From: Actinomycetes bacterium
GTDB lineage: Bacteria > Actinomycetota > Humimicrobiia > Humimicrobiales > Humimicrobiaceae
Direction of reading: 5' to 3'
Assembly: GCA_022396035.1 (NCBI GenBank)
Contig: JAIOXO010000010.1
Coordinates: 1-57,087 of the forward strand
DNA length: 57,087 nucleotides
A model generated the notes under the pieces. That model was not told the DNA's origin. It did not search any database and saw only the letters and a program-made list of their open reading frames with translations. Shown in pieces: positions 1 through 9,118 of this stretch (positions within the stretch are counted from its first letter, which is position 1; every line of letters begins with the position of its first letter). The position numbers and the translations under genes are program-made.

Positions 1-18
1 GTTAATATTTAAAAAATT

Positions 19-1461
19 ATGTTCAAAACAAACCACCAGCCTGGATCAATTTGTAGTCTCTCCACCAAAAAGAGAATAAATATACTCCTGGCCGTATGCC
101 TGGGAATTTTTATGACCCCTCTTGATTCCAGCCTGGTCAATATTGCCTTACCGGATATAAGCCACCACTTTAATGTTCAATTGATACAGGTGCAGTGGGT
201 AGTCATTTCCTACCTGCTGGTTATCTCCAGTCTGCTTTTAACCTGGGGCAGACTGGGAGATACCATAGGCCAAAAAAGGACTTATAGCGCAGGCCTGGCA
301 ATATTTACTCTGGGGTCGCTGTTCTGTGCTGTCTCTCCCTCCTTAGTCCTGCTGATAATATTTAGGGGGGTACAGGCAATAGGGGCAGGCATGATTATGG
401 CTATGGGGCCCGCACTTATTACTGAATATGCTCCGCCCAGGCACTTGGGACGATATCTGGGAATAATGGCCATAGCAGTTTCGGCAGCTTTAGCTACAGG
501 GCCGGTGCTGGGAGGGTTTCTTACCTATTTCTTCGGCTGGCCGTCCATTTTTTTAATAAATATTCCTATAGCTGCCGGCAGCCTTATTTATGCCTGGAAG
601 GTTATTCCTGCCACCAGACCCAAACCAAAACAAAAATTTGATATATTGGGTTCAATCCTGCTTTTTGTAGCCCTGTCCTGCATTATTTTCCCTATCAGCT
701 TTGTTCAGCGCTTGGGATGGAACTCCGCCTACATTATATTACCTTTAGCAGCAGGAATTATTTCTATGGCTGTATTTTTATTCACCCAGAAAAGAAACAG
801 CTACAGCCTTATAGACCTGAGCTTATTTTCTAATCCTCTGTTCCTAACAGGCAATATTGCCCTTCTTCTAAATTATGTGGTTCAATATTCCATCGTATTT
901 ATAATGCCTTTTTATCTTCAGGACCTGCTGGGCTTATCCCCATCAATAGCAGGGCTGCTTTTAATTACATTTCCCCTGACAGTAATGGTGGCAGCTCCTT
1001 TAAGCGGCCTGCTGTCAGATAGGTTTAACCTGAGGTTTCTAAGCTCTGCAGGAATGATAATAATAGCCGTAGGTTCTTACTGCCTTTCTTCCCTCGGCCA
1101 GGGTTCTACCAGGTTTGAAATAATCGGCGGCCTGGCACTGATAGGCCTGGGCAGCGGCCTGTTTATAACCCCCAATAACAGCGATATAATGGCTTCAGTT
1201 CCTGCTGACAGGCGGGGCATTTCTTCCAGTATGATTGCTGCCATGCGCAATATGGGCATGGTGTTTGGAGTATCTGCTGCCGGCTACCTGTTTACTGCCA
1301 GACAGACCTACCTAACTGAATTTTACCGGCACTATGATTTAAGCATTTCCACTATCCAGGCTCTGTCTTTTCAGGGTGGGCTGAAGATTACTTTTTTAGT
1401 TGCCTGCGGCCTGGCAATAATTGCAGCCTTATCCGCTTTTATTAGAGGCAGGTTAAAATAA
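19..1461 (+). CDS. MFS drug/multidrug exporter, DHA2 (14-TM) type
   Basis: A 480-residue, very hydrophobic protein that should export small molecules or drugs by proton antiport in the cytoplasmic membrane. Visible motifs are LDSSLVNIALPDI in TM1, typical of DHA2 exporters, and GRLGDTIGQKR after TM2 (MFS motif A). The length and roughly 14 hydrophobic segments fit the EmrB/QacA family rather than 12-TM transporters. An in-frame TAA lies at 10-12, so the start is inside the window; ATG at 19 has no Shine-Dalgarno (SD) sequence and the next Met is about residue 32, so the true start is uncertain. No regulator or adaptor gene is next to it. Family call is firm, substrate unknown. Confidence 0.85.
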   Translation: MFKTNHQPGSICSLSTKKRINILLAVCLGIFMTPLDSSLVNIALPDISHHFNVQLIQVQWVVISYLLVISSLLLTWGRLGDTIGQKRTYSAGLAIFTLGSLFCAVSPSLVLLIIFRGVQAIGAGMIMAMGPALITEYAPPRHLGRYLGIMAIAVSAALATGPVLGGFLTYFFGWPSIFLINIPIAAGSLIYAWKVIPATRPKPKQKFDILGSILLFVALSCIIFPISFVQRLGWNSAYIILPLAAGIISMAVFLFTQKRNSYSLIDLSLFSNPLFLTGNIALLLNYVVQYSIVFIMPFYLQDLLGLSPSIAGLLLITFPLTVMVAAPLSGLLSDRFNLRFLSSAGMIIIAVGSYCLSSLGQGSTRFEIIGGLALIGLGSGLFITPNNSDIMASVPADRRGISSSMIAAMRNMGMVFGVSAAGYLFTARQTYLTEFYRHYDLSISTIQALSFQGGLKITFLVACGLAIIAALSAFIRGRLK

Positions 1462-1479
1462 ACCCTCGACTCACTGTTT

Positions 1480-1500
1480 ATCTATAATATATTTATAGAT
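1480..1500. other. AT-rich perfect dyad between MFS and citrate-synthase-like genes
   Basis: ATCTATAA, a 5-base spacer TATAT, then TTATAGAT: 8-base perfect arms just after the MFS stop, with a T-run about 20 bases further on. It could be a weak terminator for the exporter or an operator upstream of the next gene. The stem is A/T only, so I do not assign a role. Confidence 0.3.
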
Positions 1501-1604
1501 TAATATCTAAATAATGTTACATTTTTTTTCCCTATATATATCACCCATTCTTTGTTAAAATATGGTTACTTTTGGTAAGACAATTAGATGTTAAGGAGTG
1601 AGAT

Positions 1605-2999
1605 ATGGGAAATAATGTAAGATATAACAATAAGAGCAGGATGCTTGAAATTGAATACAGTTACAAGGATGTGGAAAAACCTAACCTGTTCAGGAATTTT
1701 TATCCATATACAGAAATACCCAAGATTGTATTTAATCATCGTTCAGTGCCCATGAATATACCTGAAAAACTTTATATAACCGATACCACCTTCCGTGACG
1801 GTCAACAAGCCAGGTCCCCCTACACCGTAGACCAGATCTGCAAGATATATGATCTTCTGCACCATCTGGACAATAATGCCGGAGTTATAAAACAGTCTGA
1901 ATTTTTTGTATACTCCAAAAAGGATAAAGAGGCAGTAGCCAGATGTATGGAAAAGGGCTATGAATACCCCAGGATATCGTCATGGATAAGAGCCAAAAAA
2001 GAAGATTTTAATATAGTCAAAAGTTTGGGCATAAAAGAAACCGGCATACTGGTTTCCTGTTCTGATTATCATATATTTAAAAAATTAAATATGAACCGTT
2101 CCCAGGCCATCAAGACTTATTTGGGTGTGGTAAACGATGCATTGGAAGCGGGAGTTATACCCCGGTGCCATCTGGAAGATATAACCAGGGCAGACTTCTA
2201 CGGCTTTGTATTGCCCTTTGTAAACCAGTTGATGGAACTATCCCGCCAGGCTGAGACTCCGGTAAAAATAAGGGCCTGCGATACCCTGGGACTGGGAGTT
2301 ACCATACAGGGAGTAGCTTTACCCCGGAGTGTACAGCAAATAATATATGGGCTTCTAAATTATGGCGAAGTTCCTTCTGAGTGGCTGGAATGGCATGGCC
2401 ATAATGACTTTTACAAAGCAGTGGATAATTCAGTAACTGCCTGGCTATATGGAGCAGCATCGGTTAACACCTCCCTTTTAGGTATAGGCGAGAGAACCGG
2501 CAATACTCCTCTGGAAGCAATGGTCATAGAATTTGCCCAGCTTAAGGGTCAGGATTTTGGCATGGACCTGAGAAAGATTACAGATATTGCGGATTTCTTT
2601 GAAAATGAATTGAATTATGAAGTTCCTCCCCGTACTCCTTTTGTGGGCAGGGCTTTCAATTCCACCCGTGCAGGCATACATGCAGACGGACTGCTTAAAG
2701 ATGAAGAAATTTACAATATATTTGATACCGAAAAAATACTGGGCAAGCCTCCTACAGTAGTTATAAATGCACATTCAGGGCTGGCAGGAATTGCTGCCTG
2801 GCTGAATAATTACTTTATGCTAAAGGAAGACAGAAGAATAGACAAAAAGGATAAAAAACTGCAGAAAATAAAGGAATGGGTTGACAAAGAGTATGATGAA
2901 GAAAACAGAACCACAGTAATAGGCGATGCTGAAATGGAACATATAGTAAGCAAGTACATGCCTGAACTATTTAAGCTCAGAGAAAGCAGGGTTGAATAA
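1605..2999 (+). CDS. Re-citrate-synthase-like / homocitrate-synthase-family enzyme (HMGL-like)
   Basis: A 464-residue enzyme of the HMGL-like (LeuA/NifV) superfamily. ITDTTFRDGQQARSPYT carries the metal-binding Asp and the R-D-G-Q signature, and WHGHNDF holds the HxH metal pair. The N-terminal extension (PNLFRNFYPYTEIPKIVF) and SEFFVYSKKDKEAV resemble what I remember of the Clostridium kluyveri Re-citrate synthase, which makes citrate from oxaloacetate and acetyl-CoA with stereochemistry opposite to the usual enzyme. It lacks the roughly 120-residue C-terminal LeuA regulatory domain. AAGGAG seven bases before ATG supports the start. The stop abuts the convergent gpsA-like stop with no gap. 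Homocitrate or isopropylmalate synthase activity cannot be excluded from sequence alone. Confidence 0.75.
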   Translation: MGNNVRYNNKSRMLEIEYSYKDVEKPNLFRNFYPYTEIPKIVFNHRSVPMNIPEKLYITDTTFRDGQQARSPYTVDQICKIYDLLHHLDNNAGVIKQSEFFVYSKKDKEAVARCMEKGYEYPRISSWIRAKKEDFNIVKSLGIKETGILVSCSDYHIFKKLNMNRSQAIKTYLGVVNDALEAGVIPRCHLEDITRADFYGFVLPFVNQLMELSRQAETPVKIRACDTLGLGVTIQGVALPRSVQQIIYGLLNYGEVPSEWLEWHGHNDFYKAVDNSVTAWLYGAASVNTSLLGIGERTGNTPLEAMVIEFAQLKGQDFGMDLRKITDIADFFENELNYEVPPRTPFVGRAFNSTRAGIHADGLLKDEEIYNIFDTEKILGKPPTVVINAHSGLAGIAAWLNNYFMLKEDRRIDKKDKKLQKIKEWVDKEYDEENRTTVIGDAEMEHIVSKYMPELFKLRESRVE

Positions 3000-4013
3000 T
3001 TACAGCTTTCCAGTAAAATGTTCCAGCCCTTTGTGGGGATGTTCCGAGTTATAAACTATATCATATAGGCTGCTCAACAGGGGCAGCCTATCTTTTATGC
3101 CCAGGCTTTTTACATAATCTATTCCCAGCTTAAGGGCGTGATAGCCTTCCGCTACCTCTCCTATCTGGAGCATGTCTTTATATGCTTTACCTGCCTCTAC
3201 TCCCTTTCCAATAAGTTCTCCAAATCGCCTGTTTCTACCGGACTGGGAAGTAACATATAGATCCCCTACCCCCGCTGGCCCATAAGCGGTACACTCTTTA
3301 CCGCCGCCAGCCTCAACTATTAACGCCATCTCCTTTACCCCCTGCCCAAAGACCAGTGAACTCAGGTTATGGTAAGCACCGGGTTTCTCCTCTGCATACA
3401 GCCCATCACATATTCCCAGCGCCATAGCATAAACATTCTTAAAAGCAGAGCATATTTCTACCCCGCATACATCAGGGGTAGTTTCAGTTATATAATAAGG
3501 GGCCCTGATTTTTTTAATAATTCTTGTAAGGTCTCCTGCTCTGGTTCCATATACACTCAAGGTGGGAGTAAAATAGGCCAGTTCCACTGCCTTTACCGGA
3601 CCGCCTACGGAAACCCACTTTAAAGCTTTACCTGTTTTCTGGAGGGCAGCTGCACTTATTCTTTTTACTTGCCCTCCGGCCTCTATCAGCCCCTTAGTGA
3701 GGCAAAAAAAGGCTGCCTGTGACCAACCTTTGCATCCTTCCAGCCGGTTCAATACCGGCATAAAGCCCTGGCTGGTTACGGCCATAAATATTAACTGACA
3801 GCCTTCTATAGCCTGCTGCAGATCTTCAGAATAGTAAATAGATACTGAACCTGGAAGAGGCTTCTTTAATTTGGGGTGGCTTCCTTTCCTGGCAGCAGAA
3901 ACAATCTCATCATCCAGCCAGGTACCCCATAAATTAACTTCAATCCCTGCCTGGGCCAGGGGGAAAGTAATAGCACTTCCCATATATCCTGCTCCAATTA
4001 CCGCTGCCTTCAT
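3000..4013 (-). CDS. gpsA: Glycerol-3-phosphate dehydrogenase [NAD(P)+], GpsA-like
   Basis: A 337-residue NAD(P)-dependent dehydrogenase that would reduce dihydroxyacetone phosphate to sn-glycerol-3-phosphate for phospholipid synthesis. The N-terminus has the Rossmann loop GAGYMGSA. GVEICSAFKNVYAMA contains the catalytic Lys of the family, and GPAGVGDLYVTSQSGRNRRF matches the GpsA substrate loop (usually G-L-A-G-x-G-D-L). It is a somewhat divergent member: GGPVKAVEL replaces the usual SGPSFAxE. AAAGGA stands just before the ATG, and a good promoter lies 46-75 bases upstream. Its stop touches that of the upstream convergent gene, so both transcripts must read into each other. Confidence 0.8.
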   Translation of the reverse strand: MKAAVIGAGYMGSAITFPLAQAGIEVNLWGTWLDDEIVSAARKGSHPKLKKPLPGSVSIYYSEDLQQAIEGCQLIFMAVTSQGFMPVLNRLEGCKGWSQAAFFCLTKGLIEAGGQVKRISAAALQKTGKALKWVSVGGPVKAVELAYFTPTLSVYGTRAGDLTRIIKKIRAPYYITETTPDVCGVEICSAFKNVYAMALGICDGLYAEEKPGAYHNLSSLVFGQGVKEMALIVEAGGGKECTAYGPAGVGDLYVTSQSGRNRRFGELIGKGVEAGKAYKDMLQIGEVAEGYHALKLGIDYVKSLGIKDRLPLLSSLYDIVYNSEHPHKGLEHFTGKL

Positions 4014-4058
4014 ATTTTTCCTTTAGCTTAAATTAATATCCTGATATGGTTTGTTACT

Positions 4059-4088
4059 ATTATAATCATAAAAATAGTGCACTGACAA
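4059..4088 (-). promoter_or_regulatory. Predicted sigma-70-type promoter of the gpsA-like gene
   Basis: On the minus strand, -35 TTGTCA (4088-4083) and -10 TATAAT (4064-4059) are separated by 18 bases. The -10 is a perfect consensus match and the -35 matches 5 of 6. It lies 46 bases upstream of the start codon. Confidence 0.6.
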
Positions 4089-4165
4089 GAAAAGTATCGG
4101 CATAATTATTCTAATATATTCCCATTTTAACCACTTGAAAAAGCAGTTATGTTTTCTTAAATAGT

Positions 4166-5221
4166 TTATTTGGATTTGGAAACCCCGGCAGAGTCAAAGG
4201 TAGCCATCTGGTTCATTATCTTAACCGCTGCCTCTGCAATATTAATGCCCAAAGCGGCTCCGGTTCCCTCACCCAGCCTCATATCAAAATCAAACATGGG
4301 CTTTAATCCCAGATAATCCAGCATTAAAGTATGCCCGGCTTCAGCTGAGCGATGGGAGGCCAGCATATAGGATTTACACCGGGGAGCAATAGCATGGGCT
4401 ATAAGGGCGCCAGCCGTAGAAATAAAACCGTCTACCACCACCGGTATACCCACCATAGCTGCCCCCAGTATTAATCCTGCTATTCCCCCTATTTCCAATC
4501 CGCCAACCTTGGCCAGGACATCCAAACCATCTCCGGCAACCGGTTTATTAACCCTCAGGGCTTTCTCTATTACTTCTTTCTTCTTTTTAATTCCCCGGCG
4601 GTCAATACCGGTTCCGCTTCCGGTTACTGTGTCAACCTTTGCTCCGCATATTACCGCAGCAACAGCACTGCTGGCAGTAGTATTGCCAATACCCATTTCT
4701 CCCGTCCCTATTATCTGGCAACCTTCCCGGGCCAGATCTTTTACTATTTCAATCCCGGTATTAACCGCAGCCAGTGCCTGCTGAAGGCTCATTGCCGGGC
4801 CTTTAGTCATGTTTGCAGTACCAGGGGCAATTTTTTTATTATACAGGCCGGTATGGGATTTGAAATCATGATTTACCCCTATATCCACTACGCATACCCG
4901 GGCTCCAATATGTTCGGCCAGTACATTTATGGCTGCCCCTCCGGATAAAATATTATAAACCATCTGTGTGGTTACCTGCTGGGGGTAAGCGCTTACCCCT
5001 TCCTCTACCACTCCGTGGTCCGCAGCCATGGTAACTATATATTTGTGCTCCAGGGCAGGACTTAAATTTTGAGTAATAGCTGCTATCTGCATGGCAACAG
5101 CTTCCAGTCTTCCCAGGCTGCCTTTGGGCTTGGTTAAACTGTCCAGTTTCTGCTGGGCTTCAGTAAAAAAACGGGGCTGTAGGGTACGAATATTTTCATT
5201 TATTTCTTCTTTGCTGTACAT
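4166..5221 (-). CDS. cobT: Nicotinate-nucleotide--dimethylbenzimidazole phosphoribosyltransferase
   Basis: A 351-residue CobT that transfers phosphoribose from nicotinate mononucleotide to a benzimidazole-type base, giving the alpha-ribazole phosphate of the cobamide lower loop. Family signatures in order: LTKPKGSLGRLE, ADHGVVEEGVSAYPQQVT, GTGEMGIGNTT, VVDGFISTAGAL and, near the C-terminus, MRLGEGTGAALG with the catalytic Glu. Full family length. The start is clear: AAAAGGAG five bases before ATG. No other cobamide gene is nearby, so it may serve salvage or lower-ligand remodelling. A hairpin followed by a T-rich stretch lies just upstream in the leader. I found no cobalamin riboswitch on its strand. 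Confidence 0.95.
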   Translation of the reverse strand: MYSKEEINENIRTLQPRFFTEAQQKLDSLTKPKGSLGRLEAVAMQIAAITQNLSPALEHKYIVTMAADHGVVEEGVSAYPQQVTTQMVYNILSGGAAINVLAEHIGARVCVVDIGVNHDFKSHTGLYNKKIAPGTANMTKGPAMSLQQALAAVNTGIEIVKDLAREGCQIIGTGEMGIGNTTASSAVAAVICGAKVDTVTGSGTGIDRRGIKKKKEVIEKALRVNKPVAGDGLDVLAKVGGLEIGGIAGLILGAAMVGIPVVVDGFISTAGALIAHAIAPRCKSYMLASHRSAEAGHTLMLDYLGLKPMFDFDMRLGEGTGAALGINIAEAAVKIMNQMATFDSAGVSKSK

Positions 5222-5238
5222 TATGCTCCTTTTAAATA

Positions 5239-5266
5239 AAAGCCCTCAAGTTTTGTTGAGAGCTTT
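5239..5266 (-). terminator. Terminator- or attenuator-like hairpin in the cobT leader
   Basis: The arms AAAGCTCTCAA and TTGAGGGCTTT (minus strand) form an 11-base stem with one mismatch and a 6-base loop, followed by TTTTATTT and then the cobT SD sequence. It either ends the transcript of the upstream HD-GYP gene (stop at 5423) or attenuates cobT. Confidence 0.5.
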
Positions 5267-5422
5267 GGTTATTAATAGATTTTATACAAAAAATAATTTT
5301 ACAGACTTAATTAATACTATCATAAAAAAGAAAGAAAAAGTAAGAAGCCAGGTAAGCAAGACAGTTTAAGAAAACAGTATAATTTTTCTTCTATCTCCGG
5401 ATCAAGCTGGCTGCCAGTGATT

Positions 5423-7390
5423 CTAACCTGTCTTCTCTTTCCATATTTGCTGAGGCTGCTCATGCTGTTCAAAAATCTTAAGGCAAGCTACTGCCGCTGC
5501 TAAATCATACAGTTTGCCCTTATATTTTTCAATCTCCCTTAATGCCTCTTCTTCCCCCAGTGCGGCACGGTAAGGACGATGGGAACTTATAGCCTCTACC
5601 ACATCCGCTACTGCAATAATTTTAGCACCCAGACTGATCTGTTTTGCCTTAAGGCCCTGCGGATAACCGCTTCCATCCAAACGTTCATGGTGCTGGAGCA
5701 CATATTTTTTTACCGGATCTTCAAACTTAATTTTTTCTATCATCTGGTAGCTGGTTTGGGGATGCACCCTAATCATTTTTTTCTCTATTTCAGACAGTTT
5801 GCCCGGTTTGGAAAGTATGGATGCAGGTATACTGATTTTGCCAATATCATGTACCAGGCTTCCAATCCCTATGGCTTCAATCTCATGACCGGGGAGTCCC
5901 ATTTGCCGGGCAATCTTTTTGGCCAGTATTGCCACCCTTATCTGGTGGCTATGGGTATATGGATCCTTGTATTCAACAATTGAAGATAAAGCCTTTATGG
6001 TACCATCTAAAGCCTCTTTGGTATGCCGGTAACTAATTTCTAAATCCTTTATGGCCTTATCCCTCTCCTGTTCCAGATAAATATTATTAAGGCCCAAAAA
6101 GAGATCGTCGGATATTTCCTTTAGCAGAACCAGCTCCTTTTTTCCATAAATAGTTTTCTCCAGAGAAATAGACAGCACTCCGTAAAACCTGTGTTTGCTG
6201 CTTATGGGGGCTATTATCTGTTTATACTGGTTTTCTTTTATAAGGCTGCAGCCGGCACATTCTTTCTGAAGTTTGTCTATAACCATAATTTCAGGCCTGC
6301 TTAACATCTTCTTTAAACAAAAGGGAAGATTACCTTCAGCCACCTGGGCCAAAAATTGATCAAACTGGCGGTCAATGCCGGTACAAAAGCCTCTCTTGAA
6401 CCCGTGGTTCCTGTCAAACAACAGTATCCATGCAATTTTATATCCCCTGGTTTTTACCAGATCCCTGCAGGTTCCCTCAATAAGCCTGTCAGCATCCTTT
6501 TCGGACACAATTAATTGATTTATATTCCTGATCACCATAAGCAGGCTGTTCAGATGCTCAATTCTTTGTTCATAGTTCTTCTGCCTGGATATGTCAATTA
6601 TAATTCCTTTCACATATTCGGGATTGCCGTCACTGCCGACAATATTCTGGATTATTTCTTTTACCCATAACTTTTGGCCATTTTTCTTTATCAGCCGGTA
6701 TTCCCTCTCCCGGGAATAATTGGGTACCTTTCTAATCTTGGCTGAAGATTTTAAAACCAAATCCCTGTCATACTTATAAACCAGGTCCAGCCAGTTAACC
6801 TTTCCTTCCAAAAATTCATCCGGTTTATAGCCGGTGATATCCTCTACTGCTCCGGTTAAAAACTCAAAATTAAAATTCATATCACCCTGAAAATTAATCC
6901 CCTTAAAATTTTTTATAAACAGCCTGTATCTTCCTTCATCAGCCCTCAATTTCTTTTCATCCAGTTTTTGCTGAATTATTACAGAAATTACAGCAGAGAC
7001 ACCCTCCAGCAGTTTTCTTTCTTCCTTGAGAAAAGAGCCTTCATGGGCTCGGGGTTCCTCCTGGGTATAAAATACTTCAATACTGCCCAGTTTTTTACCG
7101 CTAAATTCAAGATCAGCAGACTGTACCCAGGGTGAACTTTTAAAATTTTTACTGGCATAAATATGGCCGCCATGGCTTATACGAACACGGGTTGCTTCCG
7201 GATACTGCCAGGAAGAAGGTAAAAGATTGACCACATTGGCTAAATAACTATCAATATCTTCACTATCCAGCCCCAGCTTCAGCACTCCATACATACCTGA
7301 CAGCTCTTTGATTCTTTCTGCCAGCTGGTGCCTGGTTTCGGACTTAATTTTCTTTAAAATTTCTTCAGTTTTGTATTCAAAGGTAGTCAT
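5423..7390 (-). CDS. PAS/GAF sensor with HD-GYP cyclic-di-GMP phosphodiesterase domain
   Basis: A roughly 655-residue cytoplasmic signalling protein. The N-terminal ~145 residues resemble the sensor domain found before PAS domains in many kinases (LLPSSWQYPEA, WVQSADLEFSGKKLGSIEVFY). A PAS/PAC pair follows (about 155-275), then a GAF-like domain containing C-A-G-C (about 285-440), then an HD-GYP domain with VHDIGK and HHERLDGSGYPQGL. The intact HD and GYP motifs predict hydrolysis of c-di-GMP, controlled by ligands at the upstream domains. No diguanylate cyclase is in the window. GTG at 7396 and ATG at 7390 are both possible starts and neither has a strong SD; I chose ATG. Confidence 0.88.
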   Translation of the reverse strand: MTTFEYKTEEILKKIKSETRHQLAERIKELSGMYGVLKLGLDSEDIDSYLANVVNLLPSSWQYPEATRVRISHGGHIYASKNFKSSPWVQSADLEFSGKKLGSIEVFYTQEEPRAHEGSFLKEERKLLEGVSAVISVIIQQKLDEKKLRADEGRYRLFIKNFKGINFQGDMNFNFEFLTGAVEDITGYKPDEFLEGKVNWLDLVYKYDRDLVLKSSAKIRKVPNYSREREYRLIKKNGQKLWVKEIIQNIVGSDGNPEYVKGIIIDISRQKNYEQRIEHLNSLLMVIRNINQLIVSEKDADRLIEGTCRDLVKTRGYKIAWILLFDRNHGFKRGFCTGIDRQFDQFLAQVAEGNLPFCLKKMLSRPEIMVIDKLQKECAGCSLIKENQYKQIIAPISSKHRFYGVLSISLEKTIYGKKELVLLKEISDDLFLGLNNIYLEQERDKAIKDLEISYRHTKEALDGTIKALSSIVEYKDPYTHSHQIRVAILAKKIARQMGLPGHEIEAIGIGSLVHDIGKISIPASILSKPGKLSEIEKKMIRVHPQTSYQMIEKIKFEDPVKKYVLQHHERLDGSGYPQGLKAKQISLGAKIIAVADVVEAISSHRPYRAALGEEEALREIEKYKGKLYDLAAAVACLKIFEQHEQPQQIWKEKTG

Positions 7391-7523
7391 AAACACTTAT
7401 AAGACTTATTAATATATATTAATGTAGCCTTTTATTATAACAGTTGTTGCTTTTAGTAGCTATATGCAGGATATTATCCCTTTCCAACCGAAGCCTTATT
7501 GTAGTTTATGTCAGCAGTTTATG

Positions 7524-8480
7524 TTAGTAGATATTTATCTCAACTCCAAGCGGCAGGGTTTCATACAGCCATTTTGCATCTTCTACTTTAAGCCTGATGC
7601 ATCCATGGCTGGCGGGTGAGCCCAGCTTTTGGGCTTCCTCCTGGATAAGGTTGCCTTCCTGGTCAAAGGGTAAGCTATGAAAGAGGTAAGCTCCATAAAA
7701 CCTTATATAATAATAGGCACCCACCTCATATTTGGGGAGCCAGGCATAATATATTTTTTCATTGGTCCAAAAAGTCCCTGTAGGTGTAGGGTCCTCTGCG
7801 GTTCCACCCGAACAGGGCATAGACCTCAACAGCTGGTCCTGAAAGTAAACATCCACCTGCTGTTGGTCCAAGTTTACATCAATGGTAAACAGGTCACTGT
7901 TACTGTAGTCTATAACCTGATTTTGTTCAGCTGGTTTTTCCGGTAGGACATATTGCAGGCTGACTGTTTCCGTGGCAGTGCCCTGGCTATTTTCTGCTAT
8001 TGCCTGCAACTCATAACTTTGCCCCTGGGTAAGGTTTACCTGGGCTATGTCCCCACCCCAGGCCCCATTACTATCATCTTTGCTCCAGCTAATTTCAGGC
8101 TCTGGGTTTCCGCTAACTATAGCCTTTACCCGGTAATAGCAAATAGGCCCGTCTCCTGCATATTCCGGTCCTGCTATTACCTTCAGCTCCAGCTGGGGGG
8201 AAGCCAGCTCCGGTTGCTGACCGGTCTCCTGCTGCTGTTCTGTATTCTGTTCGGGGGTGGAATCCTCAAATTCAGGTTCGTTTTTCTCAGGTTCCTGACC
8301 GGGCTCTGCCGGCTGTTTGTCCTCTTCCGGAAGCGTCTGGTCTTCCTCCTCTTCCTGGTTTATATCCACTGCCTCCTGCTGTGCAGGCTTATCCTGGCTG
8401 CTGGCTGCAGCCTGGCAGCCGGCCATAAAAATTAAGACTATAAGTAAAATTGCTATAATAAAAAGTGCTTTTCTTCTCAT
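7524..8480 (-). CDS. L,D-transpeptidase (YkuD) lipoprotein with Ig-like domain
   Basis: A 318-residue exported lipoprotein: basic start, hydrophobic segment and lipobox FMAGC at about residues 18-22. A Glu/Gln/Pro-rich linker (about 25-95) would span the wall. An Ig/PKD-like beta domain follows (about 95-175), then a YkuD domain (about 190-318) ending in SHGCIRL, which carries the catalytic His and Cys. Such enzymes make 3-3 peptidoglycan cross-links or anchor proteins to the wall. The start is one base after the stop of the upstream HD-domain gene, so translation is probably coupled. Confidence 0.88.
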   Translation of the reverse strand: MRRKALFIIAILLIVLIFMAGCQAAASSQDKPAQQEAVDINQEEEEDQTLPEEDKQPAEPGQEPEKNEPEFEDSTPEQNTEQQQETGQQPELASPQLELKVIAGPEYAGDGPICYYRVKAIVSGNPEPEISWSKDDSNGAWGGDIAQVNLTQGQSYELQAIAENSQGTATETVSLQYVLPEKPAEQNQVIDYSNSDLFTIDVNLDQQQVDVYFQDQLLRSMPCSGGTAEDPTPTGTFWTNEKIYYAWLPKYEVGAYYYIRFYGAYLFHSLPFDQEGNLIQEEAQKLGSPASHGCIRLKVEDAKWLYETLPLGVEINIY

Positions 8481-8481
8481 A

Positions 8482-9051
8482 TCATAACCCCAGCTGTTTA
8501 TCTATTTTTTGCATTGCTCCCAAACCAATACCAACAAACTGCTCCAGTGAAAAACCCAGCCTGGATGATTCCTTAATCTGGGAACGGTTCGCTCCCCTGG
8601 CAAAAGATTTCTCACCGAAACGGTTGATTACAAACCGGGCGTCAATTGATTTCAGTTTCTTTTCAGGGCTTATAAGGGCTGAGGCTACTATAAGACCGGA
8701 AAGCGGATCAGAAGCATGAAGGGCTATATCCATATCCGTTTTTAAAGCCAGGCCATGCATCTGATTATGTACTTTTACCGCATACACTATATCCGGGCTA
8801 AAACCCTCGTTTTCTAGAATTTCAGCTCCTTTCAAAGAATGAGTATGGGGGTCATCTGCGGTCTGGTCGTAATCAATATCATGTACCAGTCCTGCAACCT
8901 TCCATTTTTCTACCTGGTAATCTTTACCCTGTTTATTCAAATCAGAGGCAATCTCCCCCATTATGGCTTCTACTGCCAGGCAATGTTTTATCAGGTTTCG
9001 GTTGGAAACATATTGTTTTAATAATCTATAGGCCAGATCCCTGTCTGTCAT
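8482..9051 (-). CDS. HD-domain metal-dependent phosphohydrolase
   Basis: A 189-residue single-domain HD protein. LIKHCLAVEAIMG, then LVHDIDYD (the HD pair), DPHTHSLKGAEIL, and later VKVHN and HASDP supply the usual His/Asp metal ligands. Proteins of this size commonly hydrolyse nucleotides or other phosphomonoesters; substrate unknown. A TTG at 9063 would lengthen it, but GGAGG sits inside that extension five bases before ATG at 9051, so I use 9051. It is probably co-transcribed with the L,D-transpeptidase, one base downstream, and possibly with mutM, 67 bases upstream. Confidence 0.8.
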   Translation of the reverse strand: MTDRDLAYRLLKQYVSNRNLIKHCLAVEAIMGEIASDLNKQGKDYQVEKWKVAGLVHDIDYDQTADDPHTHSLKGAEILENEGFSPDIVYAVKVHNQMHGLALKTDMDIALHASDPLSGLIVASALISPEKKLKSIDARFVINRFGEKSFARGANRSQIKESSRLGFSLEQFVGIGLGAMQKIDKQLGL

Positions 9052-9118
9052 AAGCGCCTCCAATAAATTACAGATACATAATCATAAAATAAAATCACAT
9101 TTTTTTCTAATCCAATTA

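Noticed and set aside
5343-5430. B12-box-like AAGCCAGGTAAGC near cobT
   Set aside because: It is on the plus strand while cobT is on the minus strand, and the rest of a cobalamin riboswitch is missing.
7496-7535. Short direct repeat AGTTTATGTYAG after the L,D-transpeptidase stop
   Set aside because: Only two short imperfect copies in AT-rich DNA; chance is sufficient.
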